64,000 nucleotides of DNA from Bog-756 sp963704585 (GTDB taxonomy: Bacteria > Actinomycetota > Acidimicrobiia > Acidimicrobiales > RAAP-2): the NCBI GenBank assembly GCA_963704585.1, contig OY969919.1, forward strand, positions 992,001 to 1,056,000, in the 5' to 3' direction. The position numbers and the translations under genes are program-made. Every line of letters starts with the position of its first letter. Position 1 is the stretch's first letter. Below the pieces are notes generated by a model, which worked only from the letters and a program-made list of their open reading frames with translations, ran no database searches and was not told the DNA's origin. Positions 24,112 through 32,908 of this stretch are shown here, in pieces.

Positions 24112-26088
24112 GTGAAGCCGGCCGCGCTCGCCACCATGGCCACGTCGAACGAGCTCGCCGGCCGAGCGTTCCGATCGATGGTGCAGACCGGCATCCCCCA
24201 GACCTACGACGCCTCCTTCGGCGCCCCGAGTGGCGGGAACACGCAGCTCGCGGCGGTCTGGTCGGACGGCCTCCCGGCCACCGCCTCGGTCACCGTCACC
24301 GCGCCGGGCGGCGGTTCGGTCCAAGTGACCGTGACCTCCCAGTACGGGCTGGCCACGTCGTCGTCGGTGACGTCGGGCGACGCGTACAGCCTGCCCGTCT
24401 CCGACCAGCTCACCTACGTGGCCTATCCGGTCGGAGACACCCTGGCCGTCGGGCCGACCCAGAGCTATGGCACCGACCTCGCCTCGGCGAGCGGCTCGTC
24501 GGCATCGGCGACCTCGGGCAACGCCTCGGCGGCGATCGCCGGGACGACCACCGGTCAGGGCTGGAGCTCGAGCAGTGGCGACACCACCCCGAGCCTGACA
24601 GTCGACCTCGCCCGGCCGACCACGATCAACCGGGTCGTCGTCGACACCCAGTCGGTCGGGAGCACCGCCACGAGCGTCCGCAACTACACCGTGGCCGTTG
24701 ATGCGACCTCGGGCGGATGGACGACGGTGGCCACGGTGACCGGCCAGTACCGCAGCCACGAGCTGCAGCTCGCGTTCAACCCCGTGCAAGCCAGCGCGGT
24801 TCGGATCACGACGTCCGAGGTCAACTTCGGCGGGTACTACGGAGGAGGCATCCCGCCCTGGTGGTCGCCGACGGAGGTCGGGACGGCGTTCCTCCACGCC
24901 CTGCAGGTCTACGCGGGCACGGGCAGCCCCGCGGAGGTGGCCGGGACCGCGCTCACACCCCTCGCCACCGGTGACCAGGGTGGGCCGCCGACGACCACGA
25001 CGACGACGACCACGTCCACCACCACGACGGTGCCCCCGACCACGACGACCACGGACCCACCGACGACGACCACGACCGTGCCTCCCACGACCACGACGAC
25101 CACGGTGCCGCCCACCACGACGACCACGTCGACCGTGCCACCCACCACCACCACGGTGCCGCCCACCACGACGACCACGGTTCCGCCGTCGACCACGACG
25201 ACCGTGCCCCCCACGACCACCACCACGGACCCGCAGCCGACCACGACGACCACGGACGCGCCGACGACCACGACGACGACACCGCCCGACAGCGGCCAAC
25301 CGCCCGACCGCGGGAACTCGCCCAAGCGCCACAGCCCCTCGTCCAACGGCTACTGGCTCACCACCGCGGCCGGCGGGATCTACACCTTCGGCAACGTGCC
25401 CTACCTCGGGTCGGCCGGAGCCCTCGCGCTCAACGAGCCGGTCGTCGACATGGTCACCACCCCGGACTCCCAGGGCTACTGGATGGTCGCCTCCGACGGC
25501 GGGATCTTCACGTTCGGCGACGCCTCCTTCTACGGGTCGACCGGCTCCTTCGCACTCAACAAGCCGATCGTGGGCATGGCGGCCACACCGGACGGCCAGG
25601 GCTACTGGCTGGTCGCCTCCGACGGCGGGATCTTCTCCTTCGGCGACGCCTCCTTCTACGGCTCGACCGGGGCACTCCATCTCAACAAGCCGATCGTCCA
25701 CATGGTCGCCACGCCCGACGGCAAGGGCTACTGGCTCGTGGCGTCCGACGGCGGGATCTTCTCCTTCGGCGACGCGTCCTTCTACGGCTCGACCGGGGCG
25801 ATGACGCTCAACAAGTCGATCGTCGGCTTGGCGGCGACGCCCGACGGCGCCGGGTACTGGCTGGTCGCCTCGGACGGCGGGATCTTCTCGTTCGGCGACG
25901 CCGGGTTCTACGGGTCGACCGGCTCTCTTGTGCTCAACAAGCCGATCGTCGCGATGGCTTCGACACCCGACGGCGCCGGGTACTGGCTCGTGGCGTCCGA
26001 CGGCGGGATCTTCTCGTTCGGCGACGCGTCCTTCTACGGATCGGCGGGCGGCCTCGGCCTCTCGGCCCCGACGGTCGCGATCTCCTGA
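24112..26088 (+). CDS. Downstream open frame of the split glycoside hydrolase (discoidin domain, Thr linker, repeats)
   Basis: This 658-codon frame opens with GTG directly after a TAG stop and continues the protein interrupted upstream. It holds the end of the hydrolase region, a discoidin/F5-8 type C domain (PTTINRVVVDTQSVGSTATS to FLHALQVYAG), a Thr/Pro linker and the GYWLVASDGGIFSFGDA repeats. It has no signal peptide of its own and no convincing ribosome-binding site, so independent export is doubtful. If a gene finder splits the locus, this is the second part. Confidence 0.6.
   Translation: MKPAALATMATSNELAGRAFRSMVQTGIPQTYDASFGAPSGGNTQLAAVWSDGLPATASVTVTAPGGGSVQVTVTSQYGLATSSSVTSGDAYSLPVSDQLTYVAYPVGDTLAVGPTQSYGTDLASASGSSASATSGNASAAIAGTTTGQGWSSSSGDTTPSLTVDLARPTTINRVVVDTQSVGSTATSVRNYTVAVDATSGGWTTVATVTGQYRSHELQLAFNPVQASAVRITTSEVNFGGYYGGGIPPWWSPTEVGTAFLHALQVYAGTGSPAEVAGTALTPLATGDQGGPPTTTTTTTTSTTTTVPPTTTTTDPPTTTTTVPPTTTTTTVPPTTTTTSTVPPTTTTVPPTTTTTVPPSTTTTVPPTTTTTDPQPTTTTTDAPTTTTTTPPDSGQPPDRGNSPKRHSPSSNGYWLTTAAGGIYTFGNVPYLGSAGALALNEPVVDMVTTPDSQGYWMVASDGGIFTFGDASFYGSTGSFALNKPIVGMAATPDGQGYWLVASDGGIFSFGDASFYGSTGALHLNKPIVHMVATPDGKGYWLVASDGGIFSFGDASFYGSTGAMTLNKSIVGLAATPDGAGYWLVASDGGIFSFGDAGFYGSTGSLVLNKPIVAMASTPDGAGYWLVASDGGIFSFGDASFYGSAGGLGLSAPTVAIS
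24988..25290 (+). repeat. Low-complexity Thr/Pro-coding tract
   Basis: About 300 bp of ACC/ACG/CCG-rich degenerate repeats encode runs such as PPTTTTTVPPTTTTT. It forms an extended, probably glycosylatable linker between the discoidin domain and the C-terminal repeats. Such tracts are prone to copy-number slippage. Confidence 0.85.
25348..26085 (+). repeat. Six tandem 126-bp (42-residue) repeats
   Basis: Six in-frame repeats start at 25348 with a 126-bp period (next at 25474, 25600, 25726, 25852, 25978; the last is truncated). The protein consensus is GYWLVASDGGIFSFGDASFY then GSTG..LNKPIVGMAATPDG. The pattern is common in secreted proteins of Acidimicrobiia and probably forms a beta-propeller-like or solenoid surface module; its ligand is unknown. 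Confidence 0.9.
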
Positions 26089-26112
26089 CGCCCCCTCGGG
26101 GCGCCCGCGTCA
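26086..26112. terminator. Possible bidirectional hairpin terminator
   Basis: Between the convergent stops of the secreted protein and the acyltransferase gene lies GCCCC-CTC-GGGGC (26090-26102), flanked by TGACG/CGTCA arms. There is no T-run, so it is only a candidate terminator. Confidence 0.35.
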
Positions 26113-26712
26113 GCGGCTCCGGACGACCCGGGCGGGGATCCCGACGGCAACGCAGTCGGCTGGGAGGTCGGAGGTGACCACCGCGTGCGCTCCGACCACC
26201 GTGTTGGCACCGATGGTGACTCCCTTGGTCACCGTCGCCTTGGCACCGATCCACACATTGTCGCCGATCGTGACCGGTGCGGTCGCACGACCCTGGTCGA
26301 TGATGGCCGCGTCCGCGGCTCCGAATGCGTGGTCGTGGTCGCGGATCGAGACCAGCTCGGCGACGAGGCAGTGACGTCCGATGGTGACCCGTTCGTCCGC
26401 GGCCAGCGTGCAGTGGTGACCGAAGACGGTGTGGTCGCCGACCTCGAGCAGACCTCTGCTCTCGACGGTGATGCCGCGGTCGAGCACGCAGGCCTCGCCG
26501 AAGCGCGCGGCGGCACCTCCGGCGACGAGGAACTCCGAACCGGGCCGCACGTCGCACCTCGGTCCGAACCGGACGCGGGGATGGCGGAGCCGCTCCCACT
26601 GCAGCCCGACACGGCGGCGCAGGGCGCCGCGCACGCGATATGCGATCCCGAACTCCGACGCCGAGCCGGTTCGGGTCGTCGTGCCGTCGGCCGCGCGCGT
26701 GGTCACCGGCAC
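26110..26712 (-). CDS. Left-handed beta-helix acyltransferase (WbbJ/maltose acetyltransferase-like)
   Basis: A 200-residue hexapeptide-repeat acyltransferase. Repeats run from VRFGPRCDVRPGSEFLVAGG to VTIGDNVWIGAKATVTKGVT and IGANTVVGAHAVVTSDLP, ending with VAVGIPARVVR. The catalytic His is probably in RDHDHAF. Such enzymes O-acetylate sugars using acetyl-CoA, a fitting job beside exopolysaccharide genes. GTG at 26712 or the in-frame GTG six bases on may be the start. Confidence 0.82.
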   Translation of the reverse strand: MPVTTRAADGTTTRTGSASEFGIAYRVRGALRRRVGLQWERLRHPRVRFGPRCDVRPGSEFLVAGGAAARFGEACVLDRGITVESRGLLEVGDHTVFGHHCTLAADERVTIGRHCLVAELVSIRDHDHAFGAADAAIIDQGRATAPVTIGDNVWIGAKATVTKGVTIGANTVVGAHAVVTSDLPADCVAVGIPARVVRSR

Positions 26713-26765
26713 ACCCTACCGGTGGGTTCCTCCGGTGCCGGGGAACGCGGAGGGGAGGCGCGCGC

Positions 26766-28580
26766 TCACCACGTGAGCTTCGTCGGCGCGGTGTCGGCGA
26801 AGCTCGCGCCGTCGGCCGTCCACTGCACGGCGGGGAGGCGCGCCGAGGGGACCACCGTCATCGAACCGTGCGCACCCGGGAGGGTGAACCGGACGACCAC
26901 CGTGGCCGATCCACCCTGGGGAACGGTCACCGGCGCGGCGAGGGTCCACGTCGGGCCTTCCGGTCCACGGACCGCGAGCGGGCCCGACCCGGCCATCGAG
27001 AGGCCGGTCGCCGCGGCGGGCAGGTTTGCCGCGACGAGCCCGACGTACTCGCCGTAGGCGACGGGGACACCCGGATACGGTCCGGCCACGACCTGCGACT
27101 CGCCGTCCGGTGTCGTGTTGGTGAGGTGGACGGTCATCGTCACCGCGGTCGACGTCCCGGAGGGCTTCGTCGACACGTGCACCGACACGGGGAGGAACTG
27201 GTCGAGCTTGTTGCCCCCGCGGTTGATGACGGACACCGCGAGCGAGTCGGGCGCGAGCGAGCCGCTCACGCCGCTCACCTTCCACGCCGCCTGGTCGGTC
27301 GGGTTCGCCGACCAGAGCAGGAGGTGGCGACCGGCCACCGCGCTCGACACCGCGGTTGCGAGCGTCCGGAGGTCGGTCGACTCGCCCTGGAGCTGGCGGA
27401 GGACCGCGCTCGCCAGGCCGCCGAGCGCGTCCTGCCTTCCGTTGGCGGTCGCCGCGTTGTCGGTCAGGCCCGCGTACTGGTCGTGGAGCAGGTACTGCTC
27501 GACGTTGTCGGCGGTGACCGTCTGCCCGCCGGCTTCGACCGGTCCGGTGGCGGTCAGGAGCTGGCGGAGCCCGGCGACGTCGAGTGCGATGACGCCGTCC
27601 ACCGCCTGGCCGGTGCGTGCGGTCCACATGCGGGCCGCCAAGGGCGCCGTCACGTCGAACTGCGGCGTCAGTCCGAGGTTGCGCCAGTCCACGCCGGGCT
27701 CGAGCCACCCCCAGTTCCGCTGGAGGTCGCCGGTCGCGGTCACCGCCCCGACGGGCAGGGTGAGGTCGCCGGAAGGCGAGAGATCCCCGAGCGAGACCGT
27801 CCCACCGCTCGTGGACGCGGTGCCCACTTCGAGGAAGGCACCCGATCCGGCCCGCATCTCCGCGTTGTTGGAGGCCATCACCAGGTAGGTCTGCGGACCC
27901 TGCAGGATGGTCGCGACGACGGCGGAGACCGCCGCGCCCTTGGTCAGGCGCGACCGTGCGTCGTCGAGCTGGCTCACGAAGGTGTCGTGCTTCCTCGCGA
28001 GGGGCCCGACGAGGGCGGCGGACGGTCCGGTGTCGATACGCGCGAGCTGGGACTCGGCGGTGAGCGAGAGCGCGGCCAGCCGGTGGAGCGAGGCGATCCG
28101 CTCGGGTCCTGCGCCGTGTGGCTCGTTGAGGAGCCCGTGGACGTCGGTGAGGAAGGACGACCCGATCGACGAAACCGACCCGGCGGCCGCGCTGAGTGAC
28201 CGGACCGCACGGAGCTGCCGCCCGACGACCGGCACCAGGGTCACCGGCGCGAAGAACGGCGAGGAGAGCTCCGACGAGGCGCTCGCGAACTCGGCGCGGG
28301 CGACGTCGAGCTGGTGCACCGACTGCTGGGCAGTCAGCTGACCCGGGTCGAGGTGGGACCGCACCTCTGATATCGCCGCGAGACCGCGTTGGTCATGCCG
28401 GTAGGCGGACCAGGTCTGTTCGGCGAGCACGGCGGCCCATGCCACCAGCACCACCAGCACCCCCACTGCGATCCACCGCCGGCGGTGGCGTGCGGTCCGG
28501 TGGTCCGAAGGAGCGCCGTCCGGGGTCGATGTCGTGGCCGGCTCGGTCGGTGTCGCGTCGAGGGTCTGTTCGTCGGACAC
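26766..28580 (-). CDS. DUF4012 domain membrane protein
   Basis: A 604-residue protein with a cytoplasmic N-terminus, one membrane helix (RRWIAVGVLVVLVAWAAVLA) and a large extracytoplasmic part. The DUF4012 signature is visible in YLVMASNNAEMRAGSGAFL and VDWRNLGLTPQFDVTAPLAA. Family members are common in Gram-positive and candidate-phylum surface-polysaccharide regions, with no established function. The GTG start lies 117 nt from the divergent sortase gene. Confidence 0.8.
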   Translation of the reverse strand: MSDEQTLDATPTEPATTSTPDGAPSDHRTARHRRRWIAVGVLVVLVAWAAVLAEQTWSAYRHDQRGLAAISEVRSHLDPGQLTAQQSVHQLDVARAEFASASSELSSPFFAPVTLVPVVGRQLRAVRSLSAAAGSVSSIGSSFLTDVHGLLNEPHGAGPERIASLHRLAALSLTAESQLARIDTGPSAALVGPLARKHDTFVSQLDDARSRLTKGAAVSAVVATILQGPQTYLVMASNNAEMRAGSGAFLEVGTASTSGGTVSLGDLSPSGDLTLPVGAVTATGDLQRNWGWLEPGVDWRNLGLTPQFDVTAPLAARMWTARTGQAVDGVIALDVAGLRQLLTATGPVEAGGQTVTADNVEQYLLHDQYAGLTDNAATANGRQDALGGLASAVLRQLQGESTDLRTLATAVSSAVAGRHLLLWSANPTDQAAWKVSGVSGSLAPDSLAVSVINRGGNKLDQFLPVSVHVSTKPSGTSTAVTMTVHLTNTTPDGESQVVAGPYPGVPVAYGEYVGLVAANLPAAATGLSMAGSGPLAVRGPEGPTWTLAAPVTVPQGGSATVVVRFTLPGAHGSMTVVPSARLPAVQWTADGASFADTAPTKLTW

Positions 28581-28697
28581 GAACTATCGATCGTACCGGA
28601 GGACGGGTGGATTTCGGTGGTCACCTGGGCGGTTGGCCAGCGACGGTCGGCGGCGCGTGCACCGCTGGTGCGCGAGGTCGACCAGTAGCATCGCCCC

Positions 28698-29609
28698 GTG
28701 TCGCTGACGGCCATCCGCATGACAGTCGGGCGCGTCGTGCTGGTCGCAGGAGTGCTCGTCCTCCTCTTCGTGCCGTACCTGCTGTGGGGCACCGGCGTGA
28801 TCACCGCACGGCACCAGGCCGAGCTGCGCGCGCAGTTCGCGGCCGAGCAGCACCACGCGGGGATCAAACCCGACGGGCACGTGCACGTCCCGCCGAAGGG
28901 CACCGCGGGACCGCCGCAGACCGCGGCGCCGACGCCCGACCCGCCGGTCGGCAACCCGGTCGGCGTGATCACCATCCCGAAGATCTCGCTCTCGATGATG
29001 GTCGTCGAAGGGACCGGCGAGGCCCAGCTGCAGGAAGGCCCCGGCCACTACCCCGGCACACCGATGCCGGGGCAGCCCGGCAACGCCGCCGTCGCCGGGC
29101 ACCGGACCACGTACCTCCACCCCTTCTACTCCCTCGACGCCCTCGTGCCAGGAGACGCGATCACGGTCGAGACCCTGCAGGGCATCTTCCTGTACCAGGT
29201 GGTGAGCAGCCAGGCCGTCGACCCGAGCGACGTCGCGGTCGTCGCGCCGACGCCGACACCGCAGCTCACCCTCACCACCTGCAACCCGCGCTACAGCGCG
29301 AGTCAGCGCCTCGTCGTCCACGCCGCACTCGTCGCGAGCCTCCTCGTGCACGCGACCACACCCGTCACTCCGGTCGCGACCACCTCACCGCACCGGCACC
29401 CGCCGCCGGCCGCGCCCGCGCGCAACTGGTGGGCGGCGATCCTCTGGGGGCTGTTGGTGGCCGTGCTCACGAGTGCGGTGTGGGTCGCCGCGCGCCACTC
29501 CCATCGCGCCGCGCGTGCCGCGGTCGTCGTCGGTGGGCTCGCGGTGTGGCTCGTGGTGGTCTACGAGTTCTTCGGCGCGGTCGCGCCGCTGCTGCCCGCG
29601 AGCTATTGA
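28698..29609 (+). CDS. Class E-like sortase
   Basis: A 303-residue transpeptidase with an N-terminal membrane helix (VVLVAGVLVLLFVPYLLWG), a Pro-rich spacer and the sortase barrel. The catalytic His is in VAGHRTTYLHPF, the catalytic Cys in LTLTTCNPRYSASQ, and the Arg follows in the same segment (R in NPRYSAS or SQRLVV). Two extra hydrophobic helices close the C-terminus (about 240-295). It joins cell-wall sorting signals to peptidoglycan or pilus subunits. The convergent neighbour 32 nt downstream encodes an LPFTG substrate, which is strong context. Confidence 0.9.
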   Translation: MSLTAIRMTVGRVVLVAGVLVLLFVPYLLWGTGVITARHQAELRAQFAAEQHHAGIKPDGHVHVPPKGTAGPPQTAAPTPDPPVGNPVGVITIPKISLSMMVVEGTGEAQLQEGPGHYPGTPMPGQPGNAAVAGHRTTYLHPFYSLDALVPGDAITVETLQGIFLYQVVSSQAVDPSDVAVVAPTPTPQLTLTTCNPRYSASQRLVVHAALVASLLVHATTPVTPVATTSPHRHPPPAAPARNWWAAILWGLLVAVLTSAVWVAARHSHRAARAAVVVGGLAVWLVVVYEFFGAVAPLLPASY

Positions 29610-29641
29610 GCAGTGGTGGTGGGGACGCCCTCGTCGGCGGT

Positions 29642-29962
29642 TCAGACGGCCGAGCGGCGGCGGCGCATCAGGAGACCGCCCACGACCACGGCGCCCACGC
29701 CGATGACCGCGAGCTCCTCGACGTCCGCACCCGTGAACGGAAGGCTGCTCGACGGGCTCGACGGCTCACCCGAAGCCGGCGTGACCGGACCCTGCGCGGG
29801 ACCGGCGGTGAAGGGCAACGACGGGCTGCCGTTGTTCGACGCGATGGTCGGCGTCGTGCAGTTCGTGTAGCAGCCGGTGTCGGCGGCGTGTGCCGCCACC
29901 GGGGCCACGAAGAGCGAAACCGCTGCCATCCCCGTCCCGATCATCAGTCGTCGTGCCCACAT
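29642..29962 (-). CDS. Small LPXTG cell-wall anchored protein
   Basis: A 106-residue protein with a signal peptide (RLMIGTGMAAVSLFVAPVAA, then HAA), a short mature region with two Cys (TGCYTNCTTP), and a C-terminal sorting signal: LPFTG, the hydrophobic helix LAVIGVGAVVVGGLLM and the basic tail RRRRS. A second near-motif, LPFTA, occurs earlier. The start ATG 29962 has AGGAAGG 8 nt upstream. The mature part is too short for an enzyme, so it is probably a surface subunit for the adjacent sortase. It is preceded by a 211-nt untranslated or promoter stretch (29963-30173) with no other feature seen. Confidence 0.85.
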   Translation of the reverse strand: MWARRLMIGTGMAAVSLFVAPVAAHAADTGCYTNCTTPTIASNNGSPSLPFTAGPAQGPVTPASGEPSSPSSSLPFTGADVEELAVIGVGAVVVGGLLMRRRRSAV

Positions 29963-30173
29963 GGTCGTGTCCTTCCTCAATGCAGCGGCGCGGCGTCCGA
30001 GTCCGAACGTGGGAGGCACCCGTCCGCTGCCGATTCCTGCCCGCCTTCCATGATGCCCGTTCCCCCGGTGAACAGGCAACGCGCGTCTCGGCCAGTGACG
30101 AGGCCACCACTCTCCGTCGGTCCATCCGGTCCCGACCGGTGCGCGGCGAGCGCCGGCACCGGCCACGGGCGCG

Positions 30174-30695
30174 TCAGAGAAGGTGGACCAGGGACTCGAG
30201 CGCCACGATGATCACCCCGACCAAGACCATCGCGAAGACGTAGGCGACCCGGCGGCGGACCGGGCGCTCGCTGCCGCCGAGGGTCCCGATCCCCACGACG
30301 GCGAGGGCGAGGACCCCGACGATGTCCGAGAGGGCGAACGCGGTCTTGACCGTCCAGACGTGCAGCCCCGCCAGGGTGAAGATCGCCGTGGCCGGAATGG
30401 CCGCGGAGACGATCGGCCACGAACCGTCGAGCTCGGTGGCGATGTCCGACCACCGGAGGGTGAGCCCCTGCCACGAGCGCTTGGTCACGAGTCGCGACAG
30501 CGCGTGCGCGAACCAGATCGCGATCGCGCCGACGACGATGACCCCTGCCGAGGTGAGCGCCTCGGGGTGGGTCTCGAAGGTGAGACCGGCGAGCGCGACC
30601 AGCGTCGAGATCGTGCCGTAGATGTAGTCCGCGAACCACTCGACCGAGCGCCCGCGGTGCAGGTCCCCCTCGGGTGGTGAACCGGCCTCGGTCAC
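30174..30695 (-). CDS. Four-helix membrane protein, unknown
   Basis: A 173-residue integral membrane protein of unrecognised family with about four helices (YGTISTLVALAGLTF, GVIVVGAIAIWFAHALSRLV, AIPATAIFTLAGLHVW with DIVGVLALAVVGIGTL, and VFAMVLVGVIIVALESL). The GTG start overlaps the stop of the upstream membrane-protein gene (GTGA), so the two are likely cotranslated and may form a complex. Confidence 0.7.
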   Translation of the reverse strand: MTEAGSPPEGDLHRGRSVEWFADYIYGTISTLVALAGLTFETHPEALTSAGVIVVGAIAIWFAHALSRLVTKRSWQGLTLRWSDIATELDGSWPIVSAAIPATAIFTLAGLHVWTVKTAFALSDIVGVLALAVVGIGTLGGSERPVRRRVAYVFAMVLVGVIIVALESLVHLL

Positions 30696-31219
30696 CGGAC
30701 CCGCCGGAACCGTCCCCGTGCCCGGTCCGGCCCGACACCGGCCAGGTGGACGAGCGCGTTGTAGGTGACGAGCGCGACTGCGAGGTGCATGCACGCGAGG
30801 ACCAGCACGGCCCGCACCGGATCACCCCGCAGGAGGAGCCAGACGTCGGGCAGGAAGGCCACCAGCGTGACGAGCACGGCGAGACGGAAGAAGAGCCAGC
30901 GCGGCCGCGACGAGACCCGGGTGACGACCGGCCACGCCGCACAGGCGACGACGACGCCGATCACCGTCAGCTTCGTGTAGGAGGAGACGTGGAAGTGCGG
31001 GTAGCCCTTCGTCGAGGGGAGGACCCGTGTGCCGACGGCCACGAGCACGGCGTCCGCCGCGAGCGAGACCACCAGCGAGACCACGGTCGCGACCGCCAGG
31101 CGGACCCACGAAGGCTGGTCGGGTCCGGGGTCGAAGTCGACCGCGAACCGCTCGAGAACGGCCTCGGTCGCGGTGCCCTCCAGCCATGTGGGCCTGCCGA
31201 GCCACGACGGTGTCGCCAT
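30692..31219 (-). CDS. Four-helix membrane protein, unknown
   Basis: A 175-residue membrane protein beginning MATPSWLGRPTWLEGTATEA. Helices are visible at LAVATVVSLVVSLAADAVLV, KLTVIGVVVACAAWPVV, FFRLAVLVTLVAFLPDVWLL and VLVLACMHLAVALVTYN. The pattern resembles small actinobacterial four-helix DUF proteins, but no family was assigned with confidence. It overlaps the next membrane gene by 4 nt. It diverges from the MFS exporter gene across about 110 nt. Confidence 0.68.
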   Translation of the reverse strand: MATPSWLGRPTWLEGTATEAVLERFAVDFDPGPDQPSWVRLAVATVVSLVVSLAADAVLVAVGTRVLPSTKGYPHFHVSSYTKLTVIGVVVACAAWPVVTRVSSRPRWLFFRLAVLVTLVAFLPDVWLLLRGDPVRAVLVLACMHLAVALVTYNALVHLAGVGPDRARGRFRRVR

Positions 31220-31327
31220 CGGCCAGAGGATAGACAGCGCGGCGCGCGGCGGCGTCGAGATGCTGGCAACTGCCGCACGGATCGGCGACCATTGGCCGAG
31301 CGTCCGGACGGACTTGGGGGTCGGACC

Positions 31328-32908
31328 GTGGCCATCACCGAACCAGCGGGGGCGACGAGGTCCGCACCGCCGCGCCAGGCCTGGGTTCTCACCGGCCTCG
31401 TCCTGGTGGCCTCGGTCGCGAACCTCAACCTCGCAGTCGCAAACGTGGCGCTGCCCGACATCGGCCTCCACTTCCAGGCGTCGCAGACCGAGCTCAACCT
31501 GGTCAGCGTCGGCTTCTCGCTCGGGCTCGCGGGCACCGTGCTCTACCTCGGTGCCCTCGGCGACCGATACGGGCGGAAGGGAATGCTCCTGCTCGGCACG
31601 GTGCTCACCGTCCCGACCTCGCTCCTCGCGGCGTGGGCACCCACGATCGGCGTGCTCTTCGCGGCACGCGTGCTGGGTGGCGTGGCGGCCGGCATGGCCT
31701 ACCCCACGACGCTCGCGCTCATCACGGCGCTCTGGGACGGCCCGGGCAGGACGCGCTCGATCGCCCTCTGGTCGGCGATCGGCGGCGCGATGGTCGCCCT
31801 CGCCTCGCTGCTCGCCGGCTGGGTGCTCACCGTCGCATGGTGGGGCTCGGTCTTCTTGCTCACCGTGCCCCTGGCCGCAGTGGCACTGGCGCTCGCATGG
31901 ATCTTCGTCCCGAGCCACGTGAACGAGACCGACCACCGGGTGGATCATGCCGGTGGCGCGCTCTCGATCGTCGGCGTGGTCGCCCTCGTGCTCGCGATCA
32001 ACTTCGCCCCGAGCGCGGGCGAGGGCACGACGGCCGCGGTCGCCGGTGTGCTCGCGGTCCTCGCGCTCGGTGGCTTCGCGATGCGCGAGCGGCGCGCGCC
32101 GGATCCCCTCTTCGACCTGCACATCGCCGCGCGACGGATCTTCTGGGTCGCGGCGGTGGCCGGGCTCATCGTCTTCGGGACCCTGATGGGGGCGATGTTC
32201 GTCGGCGAGCAGTTCCTCCAGAACGTGCTCGGCTATTCGACCCTGCGAGCCGGTGCCGCGGTACTGCCCGCCGCGGTGTGCATGGTCCTGGCCGCCCCGG
32301 TCTCCGCCATGCTCATCGCCCGTGTCGGCTCGAGGGCGACGCTGCTCGCCGGGTACGTGTTCTGCCTCGCCTCGTTCCTCGTGATGCTCGGTCTCTGGAC
32401 GTCGACGTCGGGGTACGGCGTCGTCGCGCTCGCCTACGCCCTCATGGGCATCGGCGTCGGGCTGTCGGGCACGCCGGCCTCGCACTCGCTGACCGGATCC
32501 GTCCCGGTCCACCGGGCGGGGATGGCGTCGGGTACTGCGGACCTCCAGCGCGACCTCGGCGGCTCGATCATGCAGTCCATCCTCGGGGCGATCCTCACCG
32601 CCGGGTACGCGAGCGCCGTCGCCGCACAGATCTCGTCGTCCGGCGCGCAGGTCGACAACCAGGTCACCAGCACGCTCGAGCGCTCGTATTCGAGCGCGGT
32701 CGACCTCGCGCATTCGTACCCCGGCCACACGAGCGCGATCGTCGCGGGCGCGTGGGCCTCGTTCCTTCAGGGGGCGAACTGGGCGTACGCGACCGGTGCG
32801 ATCGCGATCGTGCTCGGCGGCGTCGTCGTCGCCACGCTCTTCCCGAAGAAGACGCGTGAGCTCGAGCTGCTCGAGGCCTACCTGCGCAAGGACGAGAGTG
32901 ACACGTGA
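31328..32908 (+). CDS. MFS transporter, DHA2 (14-helix drug exporter) family
   Basis: A 526-residue major facilitator with about 14 helices. MFS motif A is GALGDRYGRKGMLLLG, and the motif C region appears as IGGAMVALASLLAGW; SVPVHRAGMASGTADLQRDL in the second half is typical of DHA2 proton/drug antiporters. An external loop near the end (ISSSGAQVDNQVTSTLERS) is usual for the group. GTG at 31328 is the chosen start. The substrate is unknown; efflux of a toxic compound is the family role. Confidence 0.88.
   Translation: MAITEPAGATRSAPPRQAWVLTGLVLVASVANLNLAVANVALPDIGLHFQASQTELNLVSVGFSLGLAGTVLYLGALGDRYGRKGMLLLGTVLTVPTSLLAAWAPTIGVLFAARVLGGVAAGMAYPTTLALITALWDGPGRTRSIALWSAIGGAMVALASLLAGWVLTVAWWGSVFLLTVPLAAVALALAWIFVPSHVNETDHRVDHAGGALSIVGVVALVLAINFAPSAGEGTTAAVAGVLAVLALGGFAMRERRAPDPLFDLHIAARRIFWVAAVAGLIVFGTLMGAMFVGEQFLQNVLGYSTLRAGAAVLPAAVCMVLAAPVSAMLIARVGSRATLLAGYVFCLASFLVMLGLWTSTSGYGVVALAYALMGIGVGLSGTPASHSLTGSVPVHRAGMASGTADLQRDLGGSIMQSILGAILTAGYASAVAAQISSSGAQVDNQVTSTLERSYSSAVDLAHSYPGHTSAIVAGAWASFLQGANWAYATGAIAIVLGGVVVATLFPKKTRELELLEAYLRKDESDT

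Larger units (their letters stand above)
21738..26088 (+). pseudogene. Large secreted glycoside hydrolase (clan GH-A like) with discoidin domain and C-terminal repeats; frameshift plus amber codon
   Basis: Read through its lesions, this is one protein of about 1,450 residues. It has a signal peptide (VIAIGCLAGTLATLPLLAGS, cleaved after SAHA), an NHL-like region (VDPSGDLYLASYYAQRVDKF) and a clan GH-A-like domain with acid/base Glu in MWEPWNES and nucleophile Glu in LWFTEVGWW. After it come an F5/8 (discoidin) domain, a Thr linker and six 42-residue repeats. At 23941-23947 the frame moves +1: WWS is followed by nonsense in the old frame and by DGDYNYLSQANVIS in the new one. TAG at 24109-24111 then interrupts before VKPAALATM. 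Without the lesions it would be an exported polysaccharide-active enzyme next to the exopolysaccharide genes. Confidence 0.8.

Noticed and set aside
24112..24140. GTG at 24112 as the start of an independent gene
   Set aside because: It directly follows TAG, lacks a ribosome-binding site and signal peptide, and continues the upstream protein domain.
25348..26085. Regular repeats resembling a CRISPR array
   Set aside because: The 126-bp period is coding and in frame, with protein-level rather than spacer-like variation.
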